A DNA stretch of 64,000 nucleotides, taken from positions 186,001 to 250,000 of the forward strand of contig NZ_ALJF01000023.1 in the NCBI RefSeq assembly GCF_000300855.1, read 5' to 3'. Both the position numbers and the translations under genes were made by a program. Source of the DNA: Agrobacterium albertimagni AOL15. GTDB taxonomy: Bacteria; Pseudomonadota; Alphaproteobacteria; Rhizobiales; Rhizobiaceae. Below, piece after piece: positions 46,278-54,338 of the stretch. Below the pieces are notes generated by a model, which saw only the letters and a list, made by a program, of their open reading frames with translations, searched no databases and was not told the DNA's origin. Each line of letters starts with the position of its first letter. Within the stretch, counting starts at the first letter, position 1.

Positions 46278-47193
46278 TCAGAAGCGAACTTTGAGCGAGG
46301 TCGAGACTGCGGCTGCGAGGTCGGTACCGAAGTCATAGGAGACGTCCTGGCCATAGGTTTCACCACCAGTGGTGATCTGGCCCGAACTACCCGACGTCAG
46401 CAGGCTTACGGCACCCGCGAGGCGGAACTCAACATTCTCTGTCGGCGTGTAGGAAACACCGGTGCCGAAGATCCAGCGTGCCCGTGATGTCATCCAGTTT
46501 GACCTGGCTGTTGTAGACGAGGCTGGCCCGGAGAGCGTATTCAGGGATCTCATAGGCTGCTCCGATGCGCCAGCCATAGCCATCGCCTTCGAGATCGAGG
46601 CGACCGATACCCGTTCTTCCAGTCAAACCTAAAGCACCAAGTACCCGAGGGTCGATGACAACTCGCTCTTTAAACCCATCGACCTCTTGATAGAAGCCGC
46701 CGCCGATAATCCGCATCTGACCCGGACCCACGTCGAATTTGTAGGAGCATGTCAGCGAGTAGTTATGGCTGTTAACCTTCGTCTCGACGTTATGGTTTGC
46801 GCCGGCCCAATTGGTACCAGGCTTGGTGTGAGCTCCCCATGGCTGGGAATAGTCCGCCATGCAGTCAACACCCTCGGTAAGGTTCGCCTTGAAACCAACT
46901 CGAGGAACAAAATAGCTCTCGGTCTCACCGACCGAATTTGAGCGATCGTTCAGGTTGCCGCCGCCGTTCGGGCTGGTGCCCGCTGGGTTCGATGTGTCTG
47001 TGTCTCTTACGTTTTTCAGAGTTCTGTCAGGCGCAACATAGGTCACGCCGCTTTCGAACACATACTGGCCCGGATCGAACAGAAGGTCGATGTTGTAACC
47101 GCCACGCTCAAGACCGCCTGCCTGCGCGCCTCCCACGAATGCGCATGCTGCGATCAGGCCCAGGGCCGTTGTCTTCATCAAATGGTTCGCCAT
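46278..47193 (-). pseudogene. FadL/OMPP1-type outer-membrane protein, internally deleted
   Basis: Remnant of a FadL/TodX-type long-chain hydrophobic transport porin. The 5' part (start 47193, GGGGAGAGAT Shine-Dalgarno) has a signal peptide and mature start GGLERGGYNIDLLFDP, and runs in frame to about 46488 (LRASLVYNSQVKLDDITGTLDL). It then leaves frame and stops at 46429. The C-terminal end, GTGVSYTPTENVEFRLAGAV to TSLKVRF with the terminal Phe of outer-membrane barrels, continues in another frame to 46278. The two parts total some 320 codons against roughly 420-430 for rhizobial homologues. About 100 codons of mid-barrel sequence are therefore missing, together with a frameshift at the junction. 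The product is unlikely to fold as a porin. Confidence 0.8.
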
Positions 47194-47572
47194 ATCTCTC
47201 CCCAATTCAGGCAAAACTGTGATTTGGCATACTAAACATGTGCGACCGGATGGCAATCCGGTGATCGGCATCACAGGAATGTTCCCTTGCAGAAATTTTT
47301 ACGTAACGTTCCTTACGCGCACGTCAAAATGCCGCAGCCATGGTCAAATATTCTCAGACACCACCAAAAACTCCTGTTTTTAAGAAAACGATTTTACGGA
47401 TGGCATCGTGCGTTGCGCGCACGCCACAGTTTTGCCGATCATCGATTTGGGCGAAATTTATGCATTTCGCCTCGCGGCTGCAGGCAAATCGAGCATTAGC
47501 AACAAGATAACGGTCAGAATCGATATGGAAGATAGCAAAGCAATTGTCTGACCGTGGTGCGGCGCAAAAAGA
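47194..47572. other. AT-richer non-coding interval
   Basis: About 380 bases between the broken porin gene and the valS terminator. It is AT-richer than its surroundings in places (47270-47400). No gene-like frame or clear operator is seen; the porin promoter must lie here. Confidence 0.5.
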
Positions 47573-47600
47573 AAAGGCCGGATGCGAAATCCGGCCTTTA
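47573..47600 (-). terminator. valS terminator
   Basis: Stem AAAGGCCGGAT / ATCCGGCCTTT with a 5-base loop. On the minus strand it is followed by TTCTTTTTG. 28 bases after the valS stop. Confidence 0.88.
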
Positions 47601-47627
47601 GAATTTCATTCCTGAGATGTGGACAGA

Positions 47628-50558
47628 TCAACCTGCCTCGATAACTCTCGAAAGCGCGGTCAAAAGGCTCGCCTTCTGCACTTCTAGCTCCTGCTGGCGC
47701 TCGCGTTCCGCTGCGACCACCTCCGGATTGGCATTGGCGACGAACTTCTCGTTGCCAAGCTTGCCGGCGATGCGGCCCAGTTCCTGGTCGACCTTGGCGA
47801 TCGCCTTTTCGATACGGGCCTTCTCGGCCGAGAGATCGATCAGGGCACCCAGCGGCAGGCAGGCGGTCGCCTCGCCGACGATGATCTGGGCAGCGCCCTT
47901 CGGCGCGACATCAGCCACGCTGATCGCCTCGACGCGGGCGAGCCGCTTGATGGCCGCATCGTGGCGGATCAGGCGATCCTTCGTGACGCCATTGGCGCCG
48001 ACGACGACGAGCGGAGCCGTCGCGCCCGGCGGTACGTTCATCTCCGAACGAGCCGAGCGAATGCCGGTGACCACGTCGATCAGCCAGTTGATGTCGGCAG
48101 CCGCGTTATCGTCCGAAAACTCCGGCGTGGGCCAGTCGGCGTGGCAGAGCAAGGTGTCGCGAGCGACGCCCTCGGCTGCGGTATGGGCCCAAAGCTCTTC
48201 GGTGATGAAGGGCATGAAGGGATGCAGCAGCTTGTAGGTCTGCTCGAGCACATAAGCCGCACAAGCCTGCGCTTCCTTCTTCGCCTGTTCGTCCTCGCCC
48301 ATGAAGACCGGCTTCAAGAGTTCCAGATACCAGTCGCAGAACTGGTTCCAGACGAAGCGGTAGAGGCTGCCCGCGGCATCATTGAAGCGATAGGCCTCAA
48401 TGGCCTCGGTCACCTCGGCTTCCGTGCGGGCAAGCTCCGTCAGGATCCAGCGGTTGATGGCGAGCGACGTCGTCTCCGACAGGAATGCCGGATCGGCCTT
48501 CACGCCGTTCATCTCGGCGAAACGCGTGGCGTTCCAAAGCTTGGTGCCGAAGTTGCGGTAGCCGGCGATGCGGGCAGGATCCAGCTTCACGTCGCGCCCC
48601 TGGGCTGCCATGATCGCGAGCGTAAAGCGCAGCGCGTCCGCACCATATTCGTCGATCAGTTCCAGCGGGTCGATGACGTTGCCCTTCGACTTCGACATCT
48701 TCTGGCCGGCCTTGTCGCGAACCAGCGCATGGACATAGACCGTGTGGAAGGGCTCAACCGGATTGCCGTCCTCGTCCTTCATGAAATGCAGGCCCATCAT
48801 CATCATGCGGGCAACCCAGAAGAAGATGATGTCGAAGCCGGTGACCAGCACGTCGGTCTGGTAATATTTCGCCAGCTCCGGCGTTTCCTCCGGCCAGCCC
48901 AGCGTCGAGAAGGGCCAGAGCGCAGACGAGAACCAGGTATCGAGCACATCCTCGTCGCGTGTCAGAATCTCGCCGGGCTGGAAGTTTTCGAGCTTCTCCT
49001 CGACCCAGGCCTTCCACGGGCCTTCATGGGCGATGTAGTGCTGGATCGCCGTATGCAGCGCCTCTTCCTCGGTCTTCTCGACGAAGACCTGACCGTCAGG
49101 GCCATACCAGGCCGGGATTTGATGGCCCCACCAGAGCTGGCGCGAAATGCACCAGGGCTCGATGTTTTCCATCCACTCGAAGTAGGTCTTTTCCCAGTTC
49201 TTCGGAACGAAGTTGGTCCGGCCCTCGCGAACCGAAGCAATCGCCGGCTCGGCCAGCGTCTTGGCATCGGCAAACCACTGGTCGGTCAGCATCGGCTCGA
49301 TGACGACGCCGGAGCGATCGCCGAAGGGCTGCATGATCTTCTTATTCTCGACGAAGGGCACGTCGTTGCCTTCGGCATCCTTGACGGTGACCGCGAGGCC
49401 TTCCGCATTGATCGCATCGACGATGCGCTTGCGGGCCTCGTAGCGGTCGAGGCCGCGATACTCGTCCGGCACCAGATTGATATCGTCGACCTCAGCCTCG
49501 TTCGGCAGATGGCCGGTCTTGGCGATCTCCAGCGCGCGTGCTGCGTAAACGGCATAGTCCTCGCCGTCGTCGCGCATCTTCGCCTGCGTGTCCATCAGTC
49601 GATAGAGCGGGATCTTGTTGCGGCGCGCGACCTGATAGTCGTTGAAGTCGTGGGCGCCGGTGATCTTGACGGCGCCGGAGCCGAACTTCGGATCCGGATA
49701 TTCGTCCGTGATGATCGGGATCAGGCGGCGATGCGCCTTCGGCCCGACCGGGATCTCGCAAAGCTTTCCAACGATTGCGGCGTAACGCTCATCCGACGGA
49801 TGAACAGCAACCGCGCCATCGCCGAGCATGGTTTCAGGCCGCGTCGTCGCGATCGAGATGTAGTTGCGCTCCTCCTGGAAGGTAACGTTGCCGTCTTCAT
49901 CCTTCTCGACATAGGTGTAGGTCTCACCACCGGCGAGCGGATATTTGAAGTGCCACATATGGCCTTCAACTTCCTTGTTCTCGACCTCGAGATCGGAAAT
50001 CGCGGTTTCGAACTTCGGATCCCAGTTGACCAGTCGCTTGCCGCGATAGATCAGGCCTTCCTTGTAGAGCGTAACGAAGACTTCGAGAACGGCTGCCGAC
50101 AGGCCCTCGTCCATGGTGAAGCGCTCGCGCGACCAGTCACAGGAGGCGCCGAGGCGCTTCAGCTGATTGAAGATCAGGCCGCCTGATTCTTCCTTCCACT
50201 CCCAGACTTTCTCGATGAAGGCTTCGCGGCCCATGTCGCGGCGCGAAAGGTTCTGGCCGTTTTCGGCAAGTTTGCGCTCGACAACCATCTGGGTCGCAAT
50301 GCCGGCATGGTCCATGCCCGGCTGCCACAGCACATCCTTGCCGCGCATGCGCTCGAAGCGGACCATGATGTCCTGCAGCGTGTTGTTCAGCGCATGACCC
50401 ATGTGAAGCGAGCCGGTGACGTTCGGCGGCGGGATCACGATGGTGAAGGTGTCCTCGCCGGGCTTCGCGTTGGCGCCAGCACGAAACGCATCGGCGTCTT
50501 CCCATGCTTTCGCGATTTTCGGTTCGACGGCGGCTGAATCATAGGTCTTTTCGAGCAT
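47628..50558 (-). CDS. valS: valyl-tRNA synthetase
   Basis: Class I synthetase for valine, 976 residues. PPPNVTGSLHMGHALN carries the HIGH motif, GQKMSKSKGNVIDP the KMSKS motif; the CP1 editing domain spans about residues 190-410, and a C-terminal coiled coil (about 905-976) closes the protein. The start at 50558 (MLEKTYDSAAVEPKIAKAWE) is the family N-terminus. Directly downstream of popZ. Confidence 0.97.
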   Translation of the reverse strand: MLEKTYDSAAVEPKIAKAWEDADAFRAGANAKPGEDTFTIVIPPPNVTGSLHMGHALNNTLQDIMVRFERMRGKDVLWQPGMDHAGIATQMVVERKLAENGQNLSRRDMGREAFIEKVWEWKEESGGLIFNQLKRLGASCDWSRERFTMDEGLSAAVLEVFVTLYKEGLIYRGKRLVNWDPKFETAISDLEVENKEVEGHMWHFKYPLAGGETYTYVEKDEDGNVTFQEERNYISIATTRPETMLGDGAVAVHPSDERYAAIVGKLCEIPVGPKAHRRLIPIITDEYPDPKFGSGAVKITGAHDFNDYQVARRNKIPLYRLMDTQAKMRDDGEDYAVYAARALEIAKTGHLPNEAEVDDINLVPDEYRGLDRYEARKRIVDAINAEGLAVTVKDAEGNDVPFVENKKIMQPFGDRSGVVIEPMLTDQWFADAKTLAEPAIASVREGRTNFVPKNWEKTYFEWMENIEPWCISRQLWWGHQIPAWYGPDGQVFVEKTEEEALHTAIQHYIAHEGPWKAWVEEKLENFQPGEILTRDEDVLDTWFSSALWPFSTLGWPEETPELAKYYQTDVLVTGFDIIFFWVARMMMMGLHFMKDEDGNPVEPFHTVYVHALVRDKAGQKMSKSKGNVIDPLELIDEYGADALRFTLAIMAAQGRDVKLDPARIAGYRNFGTKLWNATRFAEMNGVKADPAFLSETTSLAINRWILTELARTEAEVTEAIEAYRFNDAAGSLYRFVWNQFCDWYLELLKPVFMGEDEQAKKEAQACAAYVLEQTYKLLHPFMPFITEELWAHTAAEGVARDTLLCHADWPTPEFSDDNAAADINWLIDVVTGIRSARSEMNVPPGATAPLVVVGANGVTKDRLIRHDAAIKRLARVEAISVADVAPKGAAQIIVGEATACLPLGALIDLSAEKARIEKAIAKVDQELGRIAGKLGNEKFVANANPEVVAAERERQQELEVQKASLLTALSRVIEAG

Positions 50559-50623
50559 TTTCCGACCGGATTTTCGAGTTCTGGATGTTGGGTTGTAAAT
50601 AGGACAGCCCATGGCGAGTCAAT

Positions 50624-50650
50624 AAAAAAGGCCGCTCTTGCGAGCGGCCC
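50624..50650 (-). terminator. popZ terminator
   Basis: Stem GGCCGCTC / GAGCGGCC with TTGC loop. On the minus strand it is followed by TTTTTTATTG. Situated between popZ (stop 50673) and valS (start 50558). Confidence 0.88.
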
Positions 50651-50672
50651 ATGATCCCCAAAGGGAGTTCGA

Positions 50673-51641
50673 TCAGCGTCGCGGGCCGCGGGCGACGCGT
50701 TCGATTTCTTCGCGCACGAGGCGCTCCACCAGCGTCGGCAGATTGTCGTCGAGCCAGTCCTTCAGCATCGGGCGCAGCATTTCTTCTGCGACCTCGTCGA
50801 GCGAGCGACGCTCGCTGCCATCAAAGGCGGCGGCGAGTTCGGAGAAGGAACGCGAAACCTGCTCAACGGTTGCGGCGGAAACAAGGGCGGTCAGATCCCG
50901 TCCCTCATTTTCTGCCTTCTGCTGCATATCGGTGGCGTCGGAGGCCGCCTGAATGTCCACCTCGAACGATGGCTCCTCCTGTTCCATGGCGGGCTCCAGG
51001 AAGGTCGGCTCCCTGCGTTCAGCGCGAACCTCAACATGGGCCATGCGCGCGATCGGCGACGGTTCTGCGGGGCGCTCGGCTTCCTGTTCGGCACGCGGCA
51101 CTGGTGCCTGGACCGGTTCGGCGGCGATCGTGGGGCGCAACTGCTGGTCACGCATCTCGGATAGACGCGTCGCCATCATCGGCGCCGGAGCCCTGTTCTG
51201 CGCATCCTCAGCCGAAAACTCGCTGTCGCGACGCGGCTGCGAGACCGTCACATGCGCGGTCGTGTTGGACAGCTGCGGCGGGTTTGGGCGTTCCGTGCGC
51301 TCGGATGCGGACCGCACACGGGCGGCGAGATCGGCGAGCGACACGCTCTTGGGCGCTTCCGAAACCTGCTCGAGGACAGGCTCACGACGCGGCTCGGCTT
51401 CGGCGCGCTCCATGTCGCGCTGCGGAAACAGGGGAAAGGCAGAACCGGCATCGTTGGCAGCGACGAATTCGCCGCCGTCATAGCCCATGTCCTCGTCGCT
51501 CTCGCCCTGGTCGTCGGACAGGGATGCTGCGTCCTGCGTCAGGCTTCCACCGTTCACGGGATCATTGCTTTCGATGATCCGGCGGATGGATGCCAGGATC
51601 TCTTCCATGGACGGTTCACGCGCTACGCTAGGCTGAGCCAT
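50673..51641 (-). CDS. popZ: polar organising protein PopZ (DUF2497)
   Basis: Cell-pole scaffold protein, 322 residues. The N-terminal helix REPSMEEILASIRRIIESND and the C-terminal helices (about 255-318, SRSFSELAAAFDG, LRPMLKDWLDDNLPTLVERLVREEIERV) are the two conserved DUF2497 parts. The long centre is disordered, acidic and Pro/Glu-rich. In Agrobacterium and Caulobacter the protein anchors the origin and cell-cycle factors at a pole. Start at 51641 (MAQPSVAREPSMEE). Confidence 0.92.
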   Translation of the reverse strand: MAQPSVAREPSMEEILASIRRIIESNDPVNGGSLTQDAASLSDDQGESDEDMGYDGGEFVAANDAGSAFPLFPQRDMERAEAEPRREPVLEQVSEAPKSVSLADLAARVRSASERTERPNPPQLSNTTAHVTVSQPRRDSEFSAEDAQNRAPAPMMATRLSEMRDQQLRPTIAAEPVQAPVPRAEQEAERPAEPSPIARMAHVEVRAERREPTFLEPAMEQEEPSFEVDIQAASDATDMQQKAENEGRDLTALVSAATVEQVSRSFSELAAAFDGSERRSLDEVAEEMLRPMLKDWLDDNLPTLVERLVREEIERVARGPRR

Positions 51642-51788
51642 ACTAATCCCCGTTGTCCTCAGAAATTCTCGGCCGGGACATCTGTCCTCGTGCCGATTCG
51701 CGCTCACCCTAGGATACGCGCTTGCCGAAAAAAATCACGTGCGCAGAATGAATTGCCGTGATGCACAGCTTTGTTGCGCAACAACGAA

Positions 51789-51811
51789 AAGGCCCGCACG
51801 TGGCGGGCCTT
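51789..51811 (-). terminator. terminator of the PCMT-like gene
   Basis: Stem AAGGCCCGC / GCGGGCCTT with ACGTG loop. On the minus strand it is followed by TTCGTTG. It separates the PCMT-like gene from popZ; only about 200 bases lie between them. Confidence 0.85.
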
Positions 51812-51837
51812 GGATACTGTCGTGAAAACCTTGCGCC

Positions 51838-52509
51838 TCAGAAGACGAATTCGGCGGCCTTGCGGAAGCCCGGAAGCGGCTTCACGGCGGCGTTGAAATA
51901 TTCGGTATAGGAGGTGATGCCACCGTTCCTCACATAGAGGCGGGCGCGGGCCGCATTGCCGTAACCGACGACGGCCACGAGACGACCACCCTCGCGCAGC
52001 TGTGCCAGCAGGCTTTCCGACAGCTCCTCGACAGCACCATTGACGAAAATCACGTCATAAGGGGCTTCTGCGGCATAACCGTCTTCCAGCTTGGCGGAGA
52101 CGACGGCGATATTGTCATAACCGAGTTCGGAGAGCGTTTCCGTCGACTTGGCCACGAGCGCCTCGTCACTCTCGGTCGCGACCACGGAACCGGCAAGCAG
52201 CGACAGGAGCGCTGCCGCATAACCGGCGCCACAGCCGATCTCAAGCACCAGGTCATCCTTGGTGATGGCGGCCAGCTGCAGGAGCTTGGCGAGCGGCGAC
52301 GGCTCCATGATGTAACGCGCCGGATTGCCATTGGCGGCCGGTGCCACCTGCATGTCCTCATCGATATAGGCGAGCGGCTTCAGCTCGGCTGCAACGAAGG
52401 CTTCACGCGGCACCGTGAGGAAGGCGGTCAGCACGGAATGGGACGTGACGTCCGTCGTCCTGATCTGGTTGTCCACCATCTTGGTGCGTGCTGCTGCGTA
52501 ATCCATCAT
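51838..52509 (-). CDS. PCMT-like methyltransferase
   Basis: Second protein-L-isoaspartate O-methyltransferase-like protein, about 223 residues, divergent from the pcm encoded at 28661-29314. SAM motif LEIGCGAGYAAALLSLLAG (about residues 86-104) and RTTDVTSHSVLTAFLTVPREAFV near the N-terminus match the family usually found upstream of tolC in rhizobia. Here it is upstream of popZ with no tolC between. Enzymatic activity is uncertain. The start is ambiguous (52509, 52506 or further upstream); no strong Shine-Dalgarno. Confidence 0.85.
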   Translation of the reverse strand: MMDYAAARTKMVDNQIRTTDVTSHSVLTAFLTVPREAFVAAELKPLAYIDEDMQVAPAANGNPARYIMEPSPLAKLLQLAAITKDDLVLEIGCGAGYAAALLSLLAGSVVATESDEALVAKSTETLSELGYDNIAVVSAKLEDGYAAEAPYDVIFVNGAVEELSESLLAQLREGGRLVAVVGYGNAARARLYVRNGGITSYTEYFNAAVKPLPGFRKAAEFVF

Positions 52510-52717
52510 TTCATTCGCGCCCCGTGTCGACCGGCCATAGCGGCTCATTCCACCCGTGTCTTTAATTGCAGGGCGAGGCGCTTTCAAGCCGGTCTTCCCC
52601 TCGCACACGAGAATATCGCGGCCGCCAAGCGACGCAGTCGCTCTTGCAGAACGCGCGAAGACGACATAGCCGATGCCGACAGTATACTGTCTATTGTATC
52701 TATGGGGAGAGTTCGGA

Positions 52718-52791
52718 TGGAGGCCTCGCCCGGAATTGAACCGGGGTACAAGGATTTGCAGTCCTCTGCGTCACCACTCCGCCACGAGGCC
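52718..52791 (-). tRNA. tRNA-Cys (GCA)
   Basis: 74-nt cloverleaf: acceptor GGCCTCG pairs with CGAGGCC, anticodon loop CTGCAAA gives GCA, T loop GGTTCAATTCC, and the 3' CCA is encoded (52718-52720). 5' end at 52791. Confidence 0.95.
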
Positions 52792-52919
52792 ATCCGAGTA
52801 GAAAAGTGCGTGTGGTGGGCGGCATTTAGAACGGATCGAGAGTGAGCGCAAGGGGAAATTCATCAAATCTCGCGGCGCCCCTGTGGATGCCCGGAGGCGC
52901 CCTTCCCCGCCCGATTTCG

Positions 52920-53174
52920 TCAGCAGTCCGCCCGCCAGCGACGACGATCGAGCAGGCGCGTTGCGGCCATGGTGCTCGCGGCTTCTGCCAATCGTCCGGG
53001 ATCCGTCATGCCGGATGTATAAAGCCGGATCACGGCCTTGCCCACTGCTTCGCGGTGGCCGTCATCGGAGTAAGCGGGCTTAGCCGGCTCGACCGCCCGC
53101 ATCGCGTGATCAATAATGTGAAAATCTCTCGGCGTCAGAATCAAGGAACTCTCCGCCTGAATGAATATGCTCAT
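52920..53174 (-). CDS. small hypothetical protein
   Basis: 84 residues, no signal peptide or membrane helix, C-terminus rich in Arg. Includes ILTPRDFHIIDHAMRAVEPAKPAYSDDGHREAVGKAVIRLY. An AAAGG about ten bases before the ATG is a fair ribosome site. Not recognised; the regular codon pattern and placement between two tRNA genes suggest a real rhizobial orphan gene. Confidence 0.6.
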   Translation of the reverse strand: MSIFIQAESSLILTPRDFHIIDHAMRAVEPAKPAYSDDGHREAVGKAVIRLYTSGMTDPGRLAEAASTMAATRLLDRRRWRADC

Positions 53175-53298
53175 GTCGTTTGACCTTTCCGGGAACCAGA
53201 CGACAACTGCCGTGTTCGGTATCCCGTTTGAGTCCGCCCAGCGTATCGGGTTGGAACTATCAGGTCATTTCACTATGACATGTGCTCCTTCGCGTGCC

Positions 53299-53580
53299 TC
53301 AGTCCTCGCGCCCGGGGCGCGGCGTGTCCTTGCGGCGGCTCCACCAGACGGTCATGCGTCGCCGACGGCGGCGTACGGCCGGTAGGTCATGAGAGAGAAC
53401 GATCAGGCCAAGCGGCAGCATCCAGAAGCCGAGGATCGGCAGGAAGCCCAGAAAGCCACCGCCCACTAGCGCCGTTCCCGTCACGATTCGACCGGCCCTC
53501 GAACGGGGAACGGGGATTTCGAGCTTGCCGAGCACAAGGCGACCTCGCTGCTGGTCGAGCCGATACCGACGTTCTGGCAT
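53299..53580 (-). CDS. small membrane protein, hypothetical
   Basis: 93 residues with a central hydrophobic hairpin (about 32-63, IVTGTALVGGGFLGFLPILGFWMLPLGLIVLS) flanked by Arg-rich ends (RRRRRRM), so probably two short membrane helices with cytoplasmic termini. A homologous family occurs in rhizobia; function unknown. Confidence 0.65.
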   Translation of the reverse strand: MPERRYRLDQQRGRLVLGKLEIPVPRSRAGRIVTGTALVGGGFLGFLPILGFWMLPLGLIVLSHDLPAVRRRRRRMTVWWSRRKDTPRPGRED

Positions 53581-53744
53581 TCACGAGACTCCCTGCGTTT
53601 CGGCGGTTTTGGGCCCCTTTCCCACCGCCCTCCAGATGGTGAGCCCACAAATAAAAACAAGACGATGACATTTTTTTTGAAAAACCGCTTGGCAAACGGA
53701 GCGAGCATCAGTATTACCCCGCTCACACCGCGCCAAGCGGCTGT

Positions 53745-53819
53745 TCCCTGGTAGCTCAGCGGTAGAGCATTCGACTGTTAATCGACAGGTCGCCGGTTCG
53801 AATCCGGCCCGGGGAGCCA
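53745..53819 (+). tRNA. tRNA-Asn (GTT)
   Basis: 75-nt cloverleaf: acceptor TCCCTGG with CCGGGGA, D loop AGCTCAGCGGTAGAGC, anticodon loop CTGTTAA gives GTT, T arm GCCGGTTCGAATCCGGC, encoded CCA at 53817-53819. Confidence 0.96.
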
Positions 53820-53829
53820 TCTCATTCCG

Positions 53830-53862
53830 AAGCCCGCGCCTCACAAAGGCAGCGGGCTTTTT
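53830..53862 (+). terminator. tRNA-Asn terminator
   Basis: Stem AAGCCCGC / GCGGGCTT with a 14-base loop and T run, directly after the tRNA. Confidence 0.82.
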
Positions 53863-54005
53863 GATTCCGGGCATCTCAGCTGTTTGCCAGACCTTAGACC
53901 TACAAGATCTTGGGTGGTCGTTCCGGCAATGGTTCCGAAACCCCCTCTTCACCTTTGGCTGCTATTTCCCTTCTCATACGAATAAGAATGCAAGGAGGAC
54001 GGCCG

Positions 54006-54233
54006 ATGTGGCTCGAGCTTCACGATGGGGACGGCTTTCCCTTCTATGTCAACATGGACAATGTGGTGGACTTCCGCTGGTATGAGCGAGAAGGCTACAC
54101 GTGCCTGCTGACCACCGCCCCGGTCGCCGAAAAGCTGCATCGCCTCTATGTCCGCGAAAATGCCCAGGAAATCATGGCCATGCTGCGGGCCGAACAGGCC
54201 CGACGGGTCGCCCCCGCGCGCTCCGCCGCCTGA
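54006..54233 (+). CDS. small conserved hypothetical protein
   Basis: 75 residues: MWLELHDGDGFPFYVNMDNVVDFRWYEREGY-type start, then a helical C-terminus (VRENAQEIMAMLRAEQARR). AAGGAGGA about six bases before the ATG is a near-ideal ribosome site, so translation is likely. Fold resembles a short PH-like or strand-rich module; function unknown. Confidence 0.65.
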   Translation: MWLELHDGDGFPFYVNMDNVVDFRWYEREGYTCLLTTAPVAEKLHRLYVRENAQEIMAMLRAEQARRVAPARSAA

Positions 54234-54338
54234 GCGCCGCTTTCCGTCGCGGCCCAAAACCCAGATTTGTGACGACAGCGTGATCTTGTCGCGGTGACCC
54301 TTCGTATGGCTTTGAAAGCCAACGAAGAAGAACAACGC

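Noticed and set aside
46429-47274. 281-residue frame as a complete outer-membrane protein
   Set aside because: It ends in non-porin sequence (LRHRCFLHADREC) without a barrel-closing C-terminus; the true C-terminus is found in another frame downstream, so I treat both as one broken gene.
47961-50186. 741-residue plus-strand open frame opposite valS
   Set aside because: Antisense shadow of valS: biased composition, no recognisable domain; valS has intact HIGH and KMSKS motifs.
53745-53819. tRNA-Asn as integration site of a mobile element
   Set aside because: I looked for a repeated copy of the tRNA 3' end, an integrase or phage genes nearby and found none in the window.
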